Below are positions 16,370-24,936 of a stretch of DNA of 64,000 nt, one piece after another; the first letter of the stretch is position 1, and every line of letters begins with the position of its first letter. The notes beneath the pieces were generated by a model, which had not been told where the DNA came from, did no database searches, and worked only from the letters and a program-made list of their open reading frames with translations. A program made the position numbers and the translations under genes. The stretch is from Rubrimonas sp036788415 (GTDB lineage Bacteria; Pseudomonadota; Alphaproteobacteria; Rhodobacterales; Rhodobacteraceae). The DNA lies in contig NZ_DAIQNN010000005.1 of the NCBI RefSeq assembly GCF_036788415.1, positions 1 to 64,000 on the forward strand. The letters are read 5' to 3'.

Positions 16370-17581
16370 TCACACCCGTTCGATGATGACGGCGGCGCCC
16401 ATGCCGGCGGCGACGCACAAGGTGACCAGCGCCGTCGCGCCGCCGCTCCGCTCCATTTCGTCAAGGGCGGTCCCAAGCAGCATCGCGCCGGTCGCCCCGA
16501 GCGGATGGCCGAGCGCGATGGCCCCGCCATTGACGTTCACCCTGGCCGGGTCGGCGTCGAATGCCTGCAGGAAGCGCAACACGACCGCCGAGAACGCCTC
16601 GTTCACCTCGAAAAGGTCGATGTCGGCGATCTGCATTCCGGCGGCCCAGAGAACCTTCTCGGTGGCGGGGACCGGGCCGGTGAGCATCACGGTCGGCTCC
16701 GAGCCGACGCGCGCCACCGCGCGGATGCGGGCGCGAGGGCTGAGGCCGAGGCGGGCGCCGGCCTCTTTCGAGCCGATCAGCAGCGCCGCCGCTCCATCCA
16801 CCACGCCCGAGGAGTTGCCGGCGGTGTGGACGTGGTCGATCCGTTCGAGTTGGGGGTATTTCAGAAGCGCCACGGCGTCGAAGCCCGGCATGCCTTCGCC
16901 GATCTCGCGGAAGGCGGGCTTGAGGGCGGCGAGGCTCTCCACCGTTGTTTCGGGGCGCATGTGCTCGTCGCGCGCGAGAATCTTGACGCCGTTGACGTCG
17001 CGCACCGGGATCACCGAGCGGTCGAAGCGGCCGTCCTCCCAGGCCTGCGCGGCGCGGCGCTGGCTCTCGGCGGCGTAGGCGTCGCAGTCCTCGCGCGAGA
17101 AGCCGTGCAGCGTCGCGATCAGATCGGCGGAGACGCCCTGCGGAACGAAGCCTGCGCCCGCGGCGGCGACCGGGTCCACCGCCATGGCGATCCCGTCCGA
17201 GGCCATGGCGACGCGGCTCATCATCTCGACGCCGCCGGCGACGTAGAGGTCGCCGACGCCGGCGCGCACCTGCGCCGCCGCGAGCATCGCGGCCTCCAGC
17301 CCGCTCGCGCAGAAGCGGTTGACATGCAGGCCCGGGACGGCTTCGTCATAGCCGGCGTAGAGGCTCGCGGCGCGTGCGATGCAGCCGCCCTGCTCGCCGA
17401 CGGCGGTCACGCAGCCGAGGATCACGTCCTCGATCTCGGCGGTGTCGATCTCGGAGCGGTCGCGGATCGCCATCAGCGTGAGCGCGGCGAGGCGCAGCGC
17501 GGTGACCTCGTGCAACCCGCCGTCGGGCCGACCGCGGCCGCGCGGGGTGCGCACGGCGTCGTAGATGTAGGCGTCGGTCAT
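16370..17581 (-). CDS. fadA: Acetyl-CoA acyltransferase (3-ketoacyl-CoA thiolase)
   Basis: A 403-residue thiolase. The acylated Cys91 is in NRFCASGLEA, the His in GHPLGATG and the second catalytic Cys in LVTLCVAAGMG near the C-terminus. It cleaves 3-ketoacyl-CoA with CoA to release acetyl-CoA. It lies 2 bp upstream of fadB and 40 bp downstream of an acyl-CoA dehydrogenase gene, so the operon encodes all four steps of the beta-oxidation spiral. Substrate chain length cannot be told from sequence. Confidence 0.92.
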   Translation of the reverse strand: MTDAYIYDAVRTPRGRGRPDGGLHEVTALRLAALTLMAIRDRSEIDTAEIEDVILGCVTAVGEQGGCIARAASLYAGYDEAVPGLHVNRFCASGLEAAMLAAAQVRAGVGDLYVAGGVEMMSRVAMASDGIAMAVDPVAAAGAGFVPQGVSADLIATLHGFSREDCDAYAAESQRRAAQAWEDGRFDRSVIPVRDVNGVKILARDEHMRPETTVESLAALKPAFREIGEGMPGFDAVALLKYPQLERIDHVHTAGNSSGVVDGAAALLIGSKEAGARLGLSPRARIRAVARVGSEPTVMLTGPVPATEKVLWAAGMQIADIDLFEVNEAFSAVVLRFLQAFDADPARVNVNGGAIALGHPLGATGAMLLGTALDEMERSGGATALVTLCVAAGMGAAVIIERV

Positions 17582-17621
17582 CGGGACTCTCCTGCGAGGG
17601 CCTTTCGGGGGCGCGCGGAGG

Positions 17622-19412
17622 CTAGAAAGCCTCCGCCGGCATGTCCATCACCACCTCCGCGCCGGAGCGGATGCGCGCGAGCCGCAGGCCCGTCTCGGGC
17701 AGCAGCCGGCTCATGTAGTAGCGCCCGGTGCGCAGCTTGGCCTCGTAGAAGGCGGCGTCGTCGGTCCCTTCGGTCAGCGCGGCGCGGGCCGCCTTCGCCA
17801 TCTGCGCCCAGCAATGGCCGATGGCGACATGGCCGAACAGATGCATGAAGTCCGACGAGCCCGCCAGCGCCGCGTTCGGGTCCTTCATGCCCTGCGCCAT
17901 GAACACCTCCACCGCCGCCTGCATGTCCTTCGACGCCGCCTTGAGCGGGTCTAGGAAATCGGCCTTCAGCGCGGCGTCGGCTTCGTTCTCCTTGAGGAAG
18001 GCGCGGATCATGGCGAAATAGGCCATCATCGGCGCGCCGCCCTTCATCGGCAGCTTGCGCCCGACCAGATCGAGCGCCTGCACGCCGTTGGCGCCTTCGT
18101 AGATCATCGCGATGCGGGCGTCGCGCACGAACTGCTCGATCCCCCAGTCGCCGACATAGCCGTGCCCGCCGAACACTTGCTGCGCCTTCACCGCGCTGTC
18201 GAAGCCGGTGTCGGTCAGAACGCCCTTGAGCACCGGGATCAGCAGCGAGATCAGGTCGGAGGCCTTCTCGCGCTCTGCGGGGTCGGAATGGCGGTGGCTG
18301 GCGTCGATCAGCGTCGAGCCGGTCAGCAGGAAGCAGCGCGCGCCCTCGATCCACGCCTTCTGGTCGAGCAGCAGGCGGCGCACGTCGGGGTGGACGATCA
18401 GCGGATCGGCGGGGCCGTCGGGGTTCGCCGCGCCCGTGACCGCGCGCCCCTGCAACCGCTCGCGGGCGTACGCCGCGGCGCGGCCATAGGCGGCGGCGGC
18501 CTGCGCCAGCCCCTGCATCGCGACGAGGATCCGCGCCTCGTTCATCATGGTGAACATCGCGCGCAGGCCCTTGTGCGGCTCGCCCACCAGCCAGGCGGTC
18601 GCGCCATCGTAGCGCATCGCGCAGGTCGCGTTGCCGTGGATGCCCATCTTGCGCTCGAGCGAGGCGCAAGTCACCGCGTTGCGCGGGCCGAGCGCGCCGT
18701 CGGCGTTGACGAGGATTTTCGGGCAGACGAACAGCGAGATGCCCTTCACCCCCTCCGGCGCGCCGGGGATGCGGGCGAGCACGAGGTGGACGATGTTCTC
18801 GGCGAGGTCGTGGTCGCCCGAGGAGATGAAGATCTTCTCGCCGGTCAGCTTGTAGGAGCCGTCGGGCTGCGGTTCGGCGCGGGTGCGCAGGAGGCCCAGA
18901 TCGGTGCCGCATTGCGGCTCGGTCAGGTTCATCGTGCCGGTCCACTCGCCGGTGACGAGCTTCGGGATGTAGGTCGCCTTCTGCTCCGGCGTCCCGTGCG
19001 CCATCAGGGCGGAATAGGCGCCGTGGGTGAGGCCGTTGTACATCATCAGCGCCATGTTGGCGCCGCTGTGCATCTCGCCGACGGCCAGCGCGATCACGTT
19101 GGGCAGGCCCTGACCGCCATATTCGGGGTCGCATTCGAGGGCGGGCCAGCCGCCCTCGCGCAGCGCGTCGGCGACGGCGGCGAAGCCCTCGGGCGCGCGC
19201 ACCACCCCGTTTTCGAGCACGCAGCCGCGGTCGCCCGGCGCGTTGGTCGGCGCGATCACCTCTGCAGCCAGACGGCCCGCTTCGCCGAGGATGGCGTCGG
19301 TGGTGTCGGGCGTCAGGTCGGCGTAGCCATCGATCTCGGGGCGCGCGTCGATGCGCAGCACTTCGTGCAGCAGGAAGCGGAAGTCGCGCAAGGGCGGGAC
19401 ATAGGCGCTCAT
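17622..19412 (-). CDS. Acyl-CoA dehydrogenase, long FadE/DmdC-like form
   Basis: A 596-residue FAD-dependent acyl-CoA dehydrogenase with the C-terminal extension found in the FadE5/DmdC group. Substrate and FAD-binding segments include MNLTEPQCGTDLGLL (161-175), and the likely catalytic base is Glu439 in MIYEGANGVQALD. It introduces the 2,3-double bond of acyl-CoA. Related proteins include DmdC (methylmercaptopropionyl-CoA), but linkage to fadA and fadB points to ordinary fatty acids. The start overlaps the regulator gene's stop by 4 nt. Confidence 0.9.
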   Translation of the reverse strand: MSAYVPPLRDFRFLLHEVLRIDARPEIDGYADLTPDTTDAILGEAGRLAAEVIAPTNAPGDRGCVLENGVVRAPEGFAAVADALREGGWPALECDPEYGGQGLPNVIALAVGEMHSGANMALMMYNGLTHGAYSALMAHGTPEQKATYIPKLVTGEWTGTMNLTEPQCGTDLGLLRTRAEPQPDGSYKLTGEKIFISSGDHDLAENIVHLVLARIPGAPEGVKGISLFVCPKILVNADGALGPRNAVTCASLERKMGIHGNATCAMRYDGATAWLVGEPHKGLRAMFTMMNEARILVAMQGLAQAAAAYGRAAAYARERLQGRAVTGAANPDGPADPLIVHPDVRRLLLDQKAWIEGARCFLLTGSTLIDASHRHSDPAEREKASDLISLLIPVLKGVLTDTGFDSAVKAQQVFGGHGYVGDWGIEQFVRDARIAMIYEGANGVQALDLVGRKLPMKGGAPMMAYFAMIRAFLKENEADAALKADFLDPLKAASKDMQAAVEVFMAQGMKDPNAALAGSSDFMHLFGHVAIGHCWAQMAKAARAALTEGTDDAAFYEAKLRTGRYYMSRLLPETGLRLARIRSGAEVVMDMPAEAF

Positions 19413-19876
19413 CGGGCTCTCCCTTCGTGCCGGGCCGGCGCGGGCCGGGGATTCGTTGAGGTTTCCTCGGGGCGGGCTGCGCCGTTGCGCTGCGCCAGCA
19501 GACCGCTCACGAGGTCGATCTGGCGGGCGAGCTCGGCGATGCCCTCGTCGAGTTCGGCGCGCTGACGGCGCATGGCGTCGAGGCGCGCCTGCGCGCGGTC
19601 GAGAGTCGCGGCGAGCTGGCGGCGCTGGCCGTCATGCGGATCGTAGAGGTCGAGCAGCTCGCCGATCTCGGACAGGCTGAATCCGAAGCGGCGACCGCGC
19701 AGGATCAGCTTCAGCCGCGCCACGTCGCGCGGGGCGTAAAGCCGACGCTGGCCGTCGCGCAGCGGATCGAGAAGGCCCTTCTGCTCGTAGAAGCGCAGCG
19801 TGCGCGGCGTCACGTCGAATTCGGCGCAGAGACGGCCGATCGTGGCGTGCGGGGGCTGAAACGCTGTGTCAGACAT
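19409..19876 (-). CDS. MerR-family regulator of the beta-oxidation operon
   Basis: A 155-residue MerR-type activator/repressor. The winged helix-turn-helix (about 11-80) reads TIGRLCAEFDVTPRTLRFYEQKGLL, followed by a coiled coil (LAATLDRAQARLDAMRRQ). There are no metal-binding cysteines, so an organic or acyl-CoA effector is likely, as in the LiuR group. It is the first gene of the operon and overlaps the dehydrogenase by 4 nt. The likely promoter puts the transcript start at or next to its ATG, implying a leaderless message and autoregulation through the palindromes upstream. Confidence 0.82.
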   Translation of the reverse strand: MSDTAFQPPHATIGRLCAEFDVTPRTLRFYEQKGLLDPLRDGQRRLYAPRDVARLKLILRGRRFGFSLSEIGELLDLYDPHDGQRRQLAATLDRAQARLDAMRRQRAELDEGIAELARQIDLVSGLLAQRNGAARPEETSTNPRPAPARHEGRAR

Positions 19877-19883
19877 GGGCGGC

Positions 19884-19912
19884 GAAATAGATTACGTTGA
19901 CGTAAACGTCAA
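19884..19912 (-). promoter_or_regulatory. Promoter with overlapping ACGT palindromes (LiuR-type operator)
   Basis: Two palindromes overlap: TTACGT-TG-ACGTAA (19892-19905) and TTGACGT-AA-ACGTCAA (19897-19912). LiuR-type MerR regulators are known to bind palindromes built on paired ACGT cores. Read on the minus strand, TTGACG (19912-19907), a 17-bp spacer and TATTTC (19889-19884) form a promoter whose spacer carries the operator, as in MerR systems. The -10 is weak (3/6). Start would fall at about 19876-19877, on the MerR ATG. Confidence 0.6.
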
Positions 19913-19947
19913 GTCCGGGCGCCTTTTTTTCGGCGGCGGCGCGCGCC

Positions 19948-22134
19948 TCAGCCGGCCTCCGCCTGATCCGTCTCGGCGGTGGCGGTGGCGGGGGCGAGGA
20001 AATGCGCGACGACGCGGGCCAGATCGCGCGGCTTGAAGGGCTTGACGAGGCGCGCGTCCATTCCCGCCGAGAGGCAATGGTCGAGATGCTCCTCCAGCGC
20101 GTGCGCCGTCAGCGCCACGATCGGAGTGCGGCGCCCGTGCGCCAGCTCGTGCCGGCGGATCGCGCGGGTGGCGTCGAGCCCGTTCATCACGGGCATCGAC
20201 ACGTCCATCAGGATCAGCGCGGGGGCGCGGATCTGCGCTTCGCGCAAGGCCGCCGCGCCGTCGCGCACCGCGACGACCTCGCAGCCGAGTTGGCGGAGCA
20301 GCGTCTCGGCGATCATCCGGTTCACGTCGTTGTCGTCGGCGATCAGCACCAGAGGTCGGCGCCCCGAGGCCACTGCCGCCGCCAGCCCCGCAGCCTCCCG
20401 CGCCGCGTCGCCCGCATCCGCTCCATCGACATTCATCGTCTGCGCCTCCTCGTCCGGTCGCAGGGCCGTGGCGATCGCCTCGACCGAAGCGTCCCTTTGC
20501 GCTGTCGCGTCGGCCCAGACCGGCCGGCGCGCGCCCGCCGCATCGACCAGCGCCACCACGCGGGCGGTGGGCGAGGCTTGCCGGACACTGCGCGCGTAGG
20601 CGCCTGCGCCCGGATCGCGCGCGTCGATCAGCGCCGCGTCCGATGGCGGGGTTGCGCCGCCCACGCCTCGCACGCGGCAGCCGAAACGGTCGAGCGCGGC
20701 GGCGAGTCGCGCCGTCAGCGCCACATCCGCGCTCAGCACCGCGACGCGCATCTCCGCCAGCTTCCGGGCCGGGACGGGCGGCGGCAGCGGCAGCGCGATC
20801 CGGAATGTCGAGCCCCGCCCCAATGCGCTCGCCACCCCGACCGAGCCGCCCATCCGCTCGACCATGCTGCGCGTCAGCGCGAGCCCGAGTCCGGTCCCGC
20901 GCGTCTGGTCGGCCACGGTCGTCTCGAGCTGGCGATAGCTCTCGAACACCGCGTCGAGCTTGTCGGGCGGGATGCCCGCGCCGGTGTCTTCGATCTCGAT
21001 GCGCGCCATGCCGGTCGCCGGCTCGGCGACGGCGCGCAGCGTCACGCCGCCTGCGACCGTGTATTTCGACGCATTGGACAGGATGTTGCTCACGGCCTGG
21101 CGCAGCCGCACGGCGTCGCCCAGCGCCTCGCGCGGAAACTCCGGCGCGATCTCGACCCGCAGCCACAGCCCCTTGGCGCGCAGGCCCGGCTCGAAGAGCC
21201 CTGCGGTGGCCTCCAGCACGGCGGCGGGGTCGAAGCGGCGGCGTTCGAAACTCATCTCCCCGGCGGCGATCTTGGAGAAGTCGAGCACGTCGTCGATGAT
21301 GCGCAGCAGAGCCGCGCCCGAGGCGCGCATCACGTCGAGATAGCCCGCCTGCTGCGGCGCGAGTTCGGTGCGCGCGAGCAGTTCGGCCATGCCGATCACG
21401 CCATTGAGCGAGGTGCGGATCTCGTGGCTGGTCTGGGCGAGCATCGCCCCCTTGTCGCGCTCGGCGGCCTGCGCGCGGGCGGTCTCGACGGCGAGCGCCT
21501 CCTGCGCCTCGAGAATGCGCTTCTCCATCGGGCGCAGCACGAAAGCGCCGATCAGCGCCAGCCCGCCGGCGACCCCGATCAGTCCGGTCGCCGCCAGCGT
21601 CGTCGACCGGGTCCAGAGCGCTTCGTGCCGCGCCGCCAGCCGGTCCGAGACTTCGAGAAAGAACGGCCTGATCGCCGTGCGCGACAGGGTGAGCATGACC
21701 CCAAGTCGGGGATCGGGGATCGGGTTCGCTGCGCCGGGAGGGGCGGGCGCGGCGAGGGCGCGGCCCAGCTCCGCGAAGGCGGCGAAGTCGCGCGCCAGAT
21801 CGGCGGGCGGCGCCAGCAGCCCCGAAAGTTCGGAATCGGCGTTGCGGAGTGCGTCGAGGAAGGACGGCGCCGCGGCTTCGAGCGACTCGACCGCGCTCTG
21901 GAGCCCGAGGTCGGTATAGGGTCCCGGCGTCTGCGCGCGCGTCGCCGCCGCCGCGCCGACGTCGACCACGCGCTGCTGCAGGCGCTCCGCGGCGCGGTAG
22001 AGCCCCACCACAGCGTGATAGGCGCGCGCCTCCGCCAGCGCCCCGCCCAGCGCGAACAGACAGAGCGCAGTCACCGCCGCCAGCGCGACGCCGTGGCGGG
22101 CGCGGATGAAGCTGCGGCTGATCGTGCGCGTCAT
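19948..22134 (-). CDS. Hybrid sensor histidine kinase with C-terminal receiver
   Basis: A 728-residue membrane kinase. One helix near 17-35 and another at 180-201 bracket a periplasmic sensor region. The dimerisation domain has His237 in QTSHEIRTSLNG (the usual Pro after HEIRT is Ser), followed by ATPase boxes NILSNASKY, DTGAGIP and GTGLGLAL. A degenerate receiver-like segment (about 460-580) precedes a complete receiver with ADDND and phospho-acceptor Asp644 in LILMDVSMPVMNG. It transcribes toward the MerR gene, and no partner regulator is adjacent, so the pathway is unknown. Confidence 0.88.
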   Translation of the reverse strand: MTRTISRSFIRARHGVALAAVTALCLFALGGALAEARAYHAVVGLYRAAERLQQRVVDVGAAAATRAQTPGPYTDLGLQSAVESLEAAAPSFLDALRNADSELSGLLAPPADLARDFAAFAELGRALAAPAPPGAANPIPDPRLGVMLTLSRTAIRPFFLEVSDRLAARHEALWTRSTTLAATGLIGVAGGLALIGAFVLRPMEKRILEAQEALAVETARAQAAERDKGAMLAQTSHEIRTSLNGVIGMAELLARTELAPQQAGYLDVMRASGAALLRIIDDVLDFSKIAAGEMSFERRRFDPAAVLEATAGLFEPGLRAKGLWLRVEIAPEFPREALGDAVRLRQAVSNILSNASKYTVAGGVTLRAVAEPATGMARIEIEDTGAGIPPDKLDAVFESYRQLETTVADQTRGTGLGLALTRSMVERMGGSVGVASALGRGSTFRIALPLPPPVPARKLAEMRVAVLSADVALTARLAAALDRFGCRVRGVGGATPPSDAALIDARDPGAGAYARSVRQASPTARVVALVDAAGARRPVWADATAQRDASVEAIATALRPDEEAQTMNVDGADAGDAAREAAGLAAAVASGRRPLVLIADDNDVNRMIAETLLRQLGCEVVAVRDGAAALREAQIRAPALILMDVSMPVMNGLDATRAIRRHELAHGRRTPIVALTAHALEEHLDHCLSAGMDARLVKPFKPRDLARVVAHFLAPATATAETDQAEAG

Positions 22135-22230
22135 TCATCCTCTCCGGACGCGCCGCCCCGGCCTCGAACGCCGGTCGAAGGTTGCGGGCATGTCTCCGGG
22201 GCTCAGGTTTAGGGTCTGCGGGGTTTACAA

Positions 22231-22719
22231 ATGGCCACCGACGGAGTGATTTCGCCCGCGGCGCCACCGGCGCCATGGTCGCGGGCGGAGGATCGCGGGA
22301 TGCAGGCGGACGGGCTGTTCGAGGCGATCCTCTCGGGATTGCCGCATGCGCGGGCCCTTGGGATGGAGATCGTCTCGGCGGAGCCGGGCGTCGGCGTGCT
22401 GCGCGTGCCGCATGACGCGCGGCTGGTCGGCGATCCGGCGACCGGGGTGATCCATGGCGGCGTGGTCACGACGCTGCTCGACACCTGCTGCGGTCTGGCG
22501 GTCATGACGGCCCCGGCGGCGATGCAGGCCACGGCAACGCTCGATCTGCGCATCGACTACATGCGCCCGGCGCGCCCCGGCGCAGCGATCACCGCGCGCG
22601 CGGAATGCTACCGCGTCGCCCGCTCCATCGCCTTCGCCCGCGCGGTCGCCTGGGACGAGGACCCCGACGATCCCGTCGCAAGCGCCGCCGGCGCCTTCAT
22701 GCTCGAAGGGGGCGCGTGA
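22231..22719 (+). CDS. PaaI-like hotdog thioesterase (first of pair)
   Basis: A 162-residue single-hotdog protein of the PaaI/YigI thioesterase group. The core motif GVIHGGVVTTLLDTCCGLAV (72-91) carries the usual HGG turn and acidic residue. It is expected to hydrolyse acyl- or aryl-CoA esters. The stop overlaps the next ATG by one base (TGATG), so the two thioesterases are coupled. The starting ATG at 22231 could be replaced by one 23 codons in (MQADGLF). Confidence 0.8.
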   Translation: MATDGVISPAAPPAPWSRAEDRGMQADGLFEAILSGLPHARALGMEIVSAEPGVGVLRVPHDARLVGDPATGVIHGGVVTTLLDTCCGLAVMTAPAAMQATATLDLRIDYMRPARPGAAITARAECYRVARSIAFARAVAWDEDPDDPVASAAGAFMLEGGA

Positions 22720-23234
22720 TGGCCCGGTTCGAGCCGGTTCAGGCGCTCAAGGCGCGGCGCGACGAGGCGCTGGCGAAGCTGGTCGAGAGCAGCCCCTACC
22801 ACAAGTTCCTCGGCGTCAGCTTCCAGCGCCTCGGAGACGAGCTGACCGGCAAGCTCAGCTACTCGGACATGCTGATCGGAAACCCGACGATCCCGGCGCT
22901 GCATGGCGGCGTGACCGGCGCGTTTCTAGAGATCACCGCGATCGTCCAGCTCGGCTGGGACCTCGTCTGGGAGATCATGGAGTCGGGCGAGGCGGGCGCG
23001 GCGCGGATCGCCGCCGGAGACTTTCCGCCGATGCCGAAGACGGTGGACGTCACCATCGACTATCTGCGCGCCGGCCGCCCGCGCGACGCCTACGCCCGCG
23101 CGCAGGTGACGCGGCGGGGCCGGCGCGTCGCCAATGTCCGCGTCGAGGCGTGGCAGGACAATCGCGACCGGCCGATCGCCGCGGCGCACGGGCACTTCCT
23201 GATCCCCGACCTCGACAGCCTCGGCCCGCGATGA
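22719..23234 (+). CDS. PaaI-like hotdog thioesterase (second of pair)
   Basis: A 171-residue hotdog-fold protein. The family turn reads IPALHGGVTGAFLEITAIVQL, with Glu in place of the Asp of its neighbour, and a later PKTVDVTIDYLRAGRPRDAYARA strand. It is not a close duplicate of the preceding thioesterase. Its stop overlaps the MATE gene's ATG by 4 nt, so the three genes are a tightly coupled operon. The substrate is unknown; acyl-CoA is inferred. Confidence 0.78.
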   Translation: MARFEPVQALKARRDEALAKLVESSPYHKFLGVSFQRLGDELTGKLSYSDMLIGNPTIPALHGGVTGAFLEITAIVQLGWDLVWEIMESGEAGAARIAAGDFPPMPKTVDVTIDYLRAGRPRDAYARAQVTRRGRRVANVRVEAWQDNRDRPIAAAHGHFLIPDLDSLGPR

Positions 23235-24583
23235 CGGCGCTGGCGGCGGGCGGCGGGCTCGGCGCGCGGCGGGTGCTGGCGATCGCGGTTCCCGTCGTCC
23301 TGTCCAACGCGATGGCGCCGATCCAGGGCGCGGTCGACACGGCCGTGATCGGCAATCTGGGCGACGCCGCCTATCTCGCCGGCGTCGGCATCGGCGCGGA
23401 GATCTTCGCGGTGATCTTCGGCGTGCTGAACTTCCTGCAGATCTCGACTTCGGGGCTCTCGGCGCAGGCGCTCGGCGGGCGCGATCCGCGCCGGGTGCTC
23501 AACACGCTGGCGCGTGCGCTGATCATCGCCGTCGCGCTGGCGGCGGTCCTGATCGCGGCGCAGGCGGCGGTCGCGGCGGGCGGGCGGGCGTGGTTCCAGG
23601 CTTCCGCCGAGGCGGAGGACCTCGCCGCGCGCTATCTGCAGGTGCGGATCTGGGGCGCGCCGGCGGAACTCGGCAATCTCGCGCTGATGGGCTGGTTCGC
23701 GGGGCAGGAGATGACGCGGCGGCTGTTTCAGTTGCAGCTTCTGGTCTCCTGCCTCAACATCGCGCTCAATCTGCTGTTCGTGCTGGGTCTGGGCATGGAT
23801 GTCGACGGCGTGGCGCTCGGCACCGCGCTCGCCAACTACGCCGGCCTCGGCTACGGGCTGTGGATGGCGCGCGGGCGGGCGCGAGCGCTGATGCCCGAGG
23901 GCTGGCGGCCCGAGGCGACGCGGCTGCTGCGCCGCGACGAGTTGCTCGCGCTGATGGCGCTCAACCGCGACATCTTCCTGCGCACGCTGCTGCTCGCGGG
24001 GTCCTTCGCCTGGATGATGCGGCTGGGCTCGGGGCTCGGCGACGCGACGCTCGCGGCCAATGTGGTCCTCTGGCAGTTCTTCATCGTCGCGGCCTACGCC
24101 CTCGACGGCTTCGCCATCGCCGCGGAGTCGCTGGTCGGGCAGGCGGCCGGCGCGCGCGATCCGGCGGGGCTGCGGCGCGCCGCGGTCGCGACTTCGGTGT
24201 GGGCCGGGGTGCTGGCGGCGGCGATCTCGGCGGCGCTGCTGGCGGTCTCGGGCCCGGTGATCGATCTTTTCACCAACGTCGCCGATGTGCGCGCGCTGGC
24301 GCGGGACTACGCGCTGTGGGCCGCGCTGACGCCGCTCGCGGGGGTCGCCGCGTTCCAGCTCGACGGGATCTTCGTCGGCGCGACGGCGGCGCGCGAGATG
24401 CGCAACGCGATGGCGCTGGCCGTGGCGGCCTACGTCCCCCTCGCCTGGGCGGCCACCGAGACGCTGGGCAACGCCGGTCTCTGGGCGTCGATGCACGCGC
24501 TCCTGCTGGCGCGCGCCGGAGCGCTGCTCGCGGTCTATCCGCGCGTAGAGGCGCGGATCGGCTTGGCGCCGCGTATCGGCTGA
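23231..24583 (+). CDS. MATE family efflux transporter (DinF-like)
   Basis: A 450-residue transporter with about 12 membrane helices in two six-helix halves. Typical MATE segments are PVVLSNAMAPIQGAVDTAVIG near the N-terminus and YALDGFAIAAESLVGQAAGA in the second half, closest to the DinF branch. Family members export organic cations or other small compounds by H+ or Na+ antiport. Coupling to two thioesterase genes hints at export of a hydrolysed acyl product, but that is speculative. Convergent ybaB ends 11 bp away. Confidence 0.88.
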   Translation: MTALAAGGGLGARRVLAIAVPVVLSNAMAPIQGAVDTAVIGNLGDAAYLAGVGIGAEIFAVIFGVLNFLQISTSGLSAQALGGRDPRRVLNTLARALIIAVALAAVLIAAQAAVAAGGRAWFQASAEAEDLAARYLQVRIWGAPAELGNLALMGWFAGQEMTRRLFQLQLLVSCLNIALNLLFVLGLGMDVDGVALGTALANYAGLGYGLWMARGRARALMPEGWRPEATRLLRRDELLALMALNRDIFLRTLLLAGSFAWMMRLGSGLGDATLAANVVLWQFFIVAAYALDGFAIAAESLVGQAAGARDPAGLRRAAVATSVWAGVLAAAISAALLAVSGPVIDLFTNVADVRALARDYALWAALTPLAGVAAFQLDGIFVGATAAREMRNAMALAVAAYVPLAWAATETLGNAGLWASMHALLLARAGALLAVYPRVEARIGLAPRIG

Positions 24584-24594
24584 AAGCGGTCGCC

Positions 24595-24933
24595 TCAGCC
24601 GAACGGCGATTTCACGCCCGGCGGCAGAGGCAACCCGGCGGTGATCGACGCCATCTCGGCCTGCGCCTTCTCCTGCGCGCGCTCCTGCGCCTGCGCGACA
24701 GCGGCGACGACGAGGTCTTCGAGCGTTTCGCGGTCTTCGGGCGTCATCAGCGACGGGTCGATGGCGAGGCGCTTCAGCGCGCCCTTGCCGTCCACCGTCG
24801 CGCGCACGAGGCCCGCGCCGGATTCGCCCTCCGCCTCGAGCGCCGCCACGCGCTCCTGCGCCTCCAGCATCTTCGCCTGCATCTGCTGCGCCTGCTTGAG
24901 CAGGCCGGCCATGTCGCCCAGGCCCTTGAACAT
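24595..24933 (-). CDS. ybaB: YbaB/EbfC nucleoid-associated protein
   Basis: A 112-residue YbaB/EbfC protein: MFKGLGDMAGLLKQAQQMQAK at the start and VRATVDGKGALKRLAIDPSL in the middle. These dimeric, tweezer-like DNA-binding proteins sit next to dnaX in most bacteria. The ATG is 3 bp after the dnaX stop. recR, the usual third gene of the cluster, does not follow; the convergent MATE gene does. Confidence 0.93.
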   Translation of the reverse strand: MFKGLGDMAGLLKQAQQMQAKMLEAQERVAALEAEGESGAGLVRATVDGKGALKRLAIDPSLMTPEDRETLEDLVVAAVAQAQERAQEKAQAEMASITAGLPLPPGVKSPFG

Positions 24934-24936
24934 CGC

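Noticed and set aside
14121..17078. A 985-codon plus-strand frame opposite fadB and fadA.
   Set aside because: Low-complexity composition and complete overlap with two confidently assigned beta-oxidation genes.
19897..19912. Possible FNR box at TTGACGTAAACGTCAA.
   Set aside because: The half-sites are six bases apart instead of four; the ACGT-core spacing fits a LiuR-type MerR site better.
19921..19930. T-run after a GC stretch as an intrinsic terminator.
   Set aside because: The T-run is on the plus strand, where no gene ends; both flanking genes read on the minus strand, where it is an A-run.
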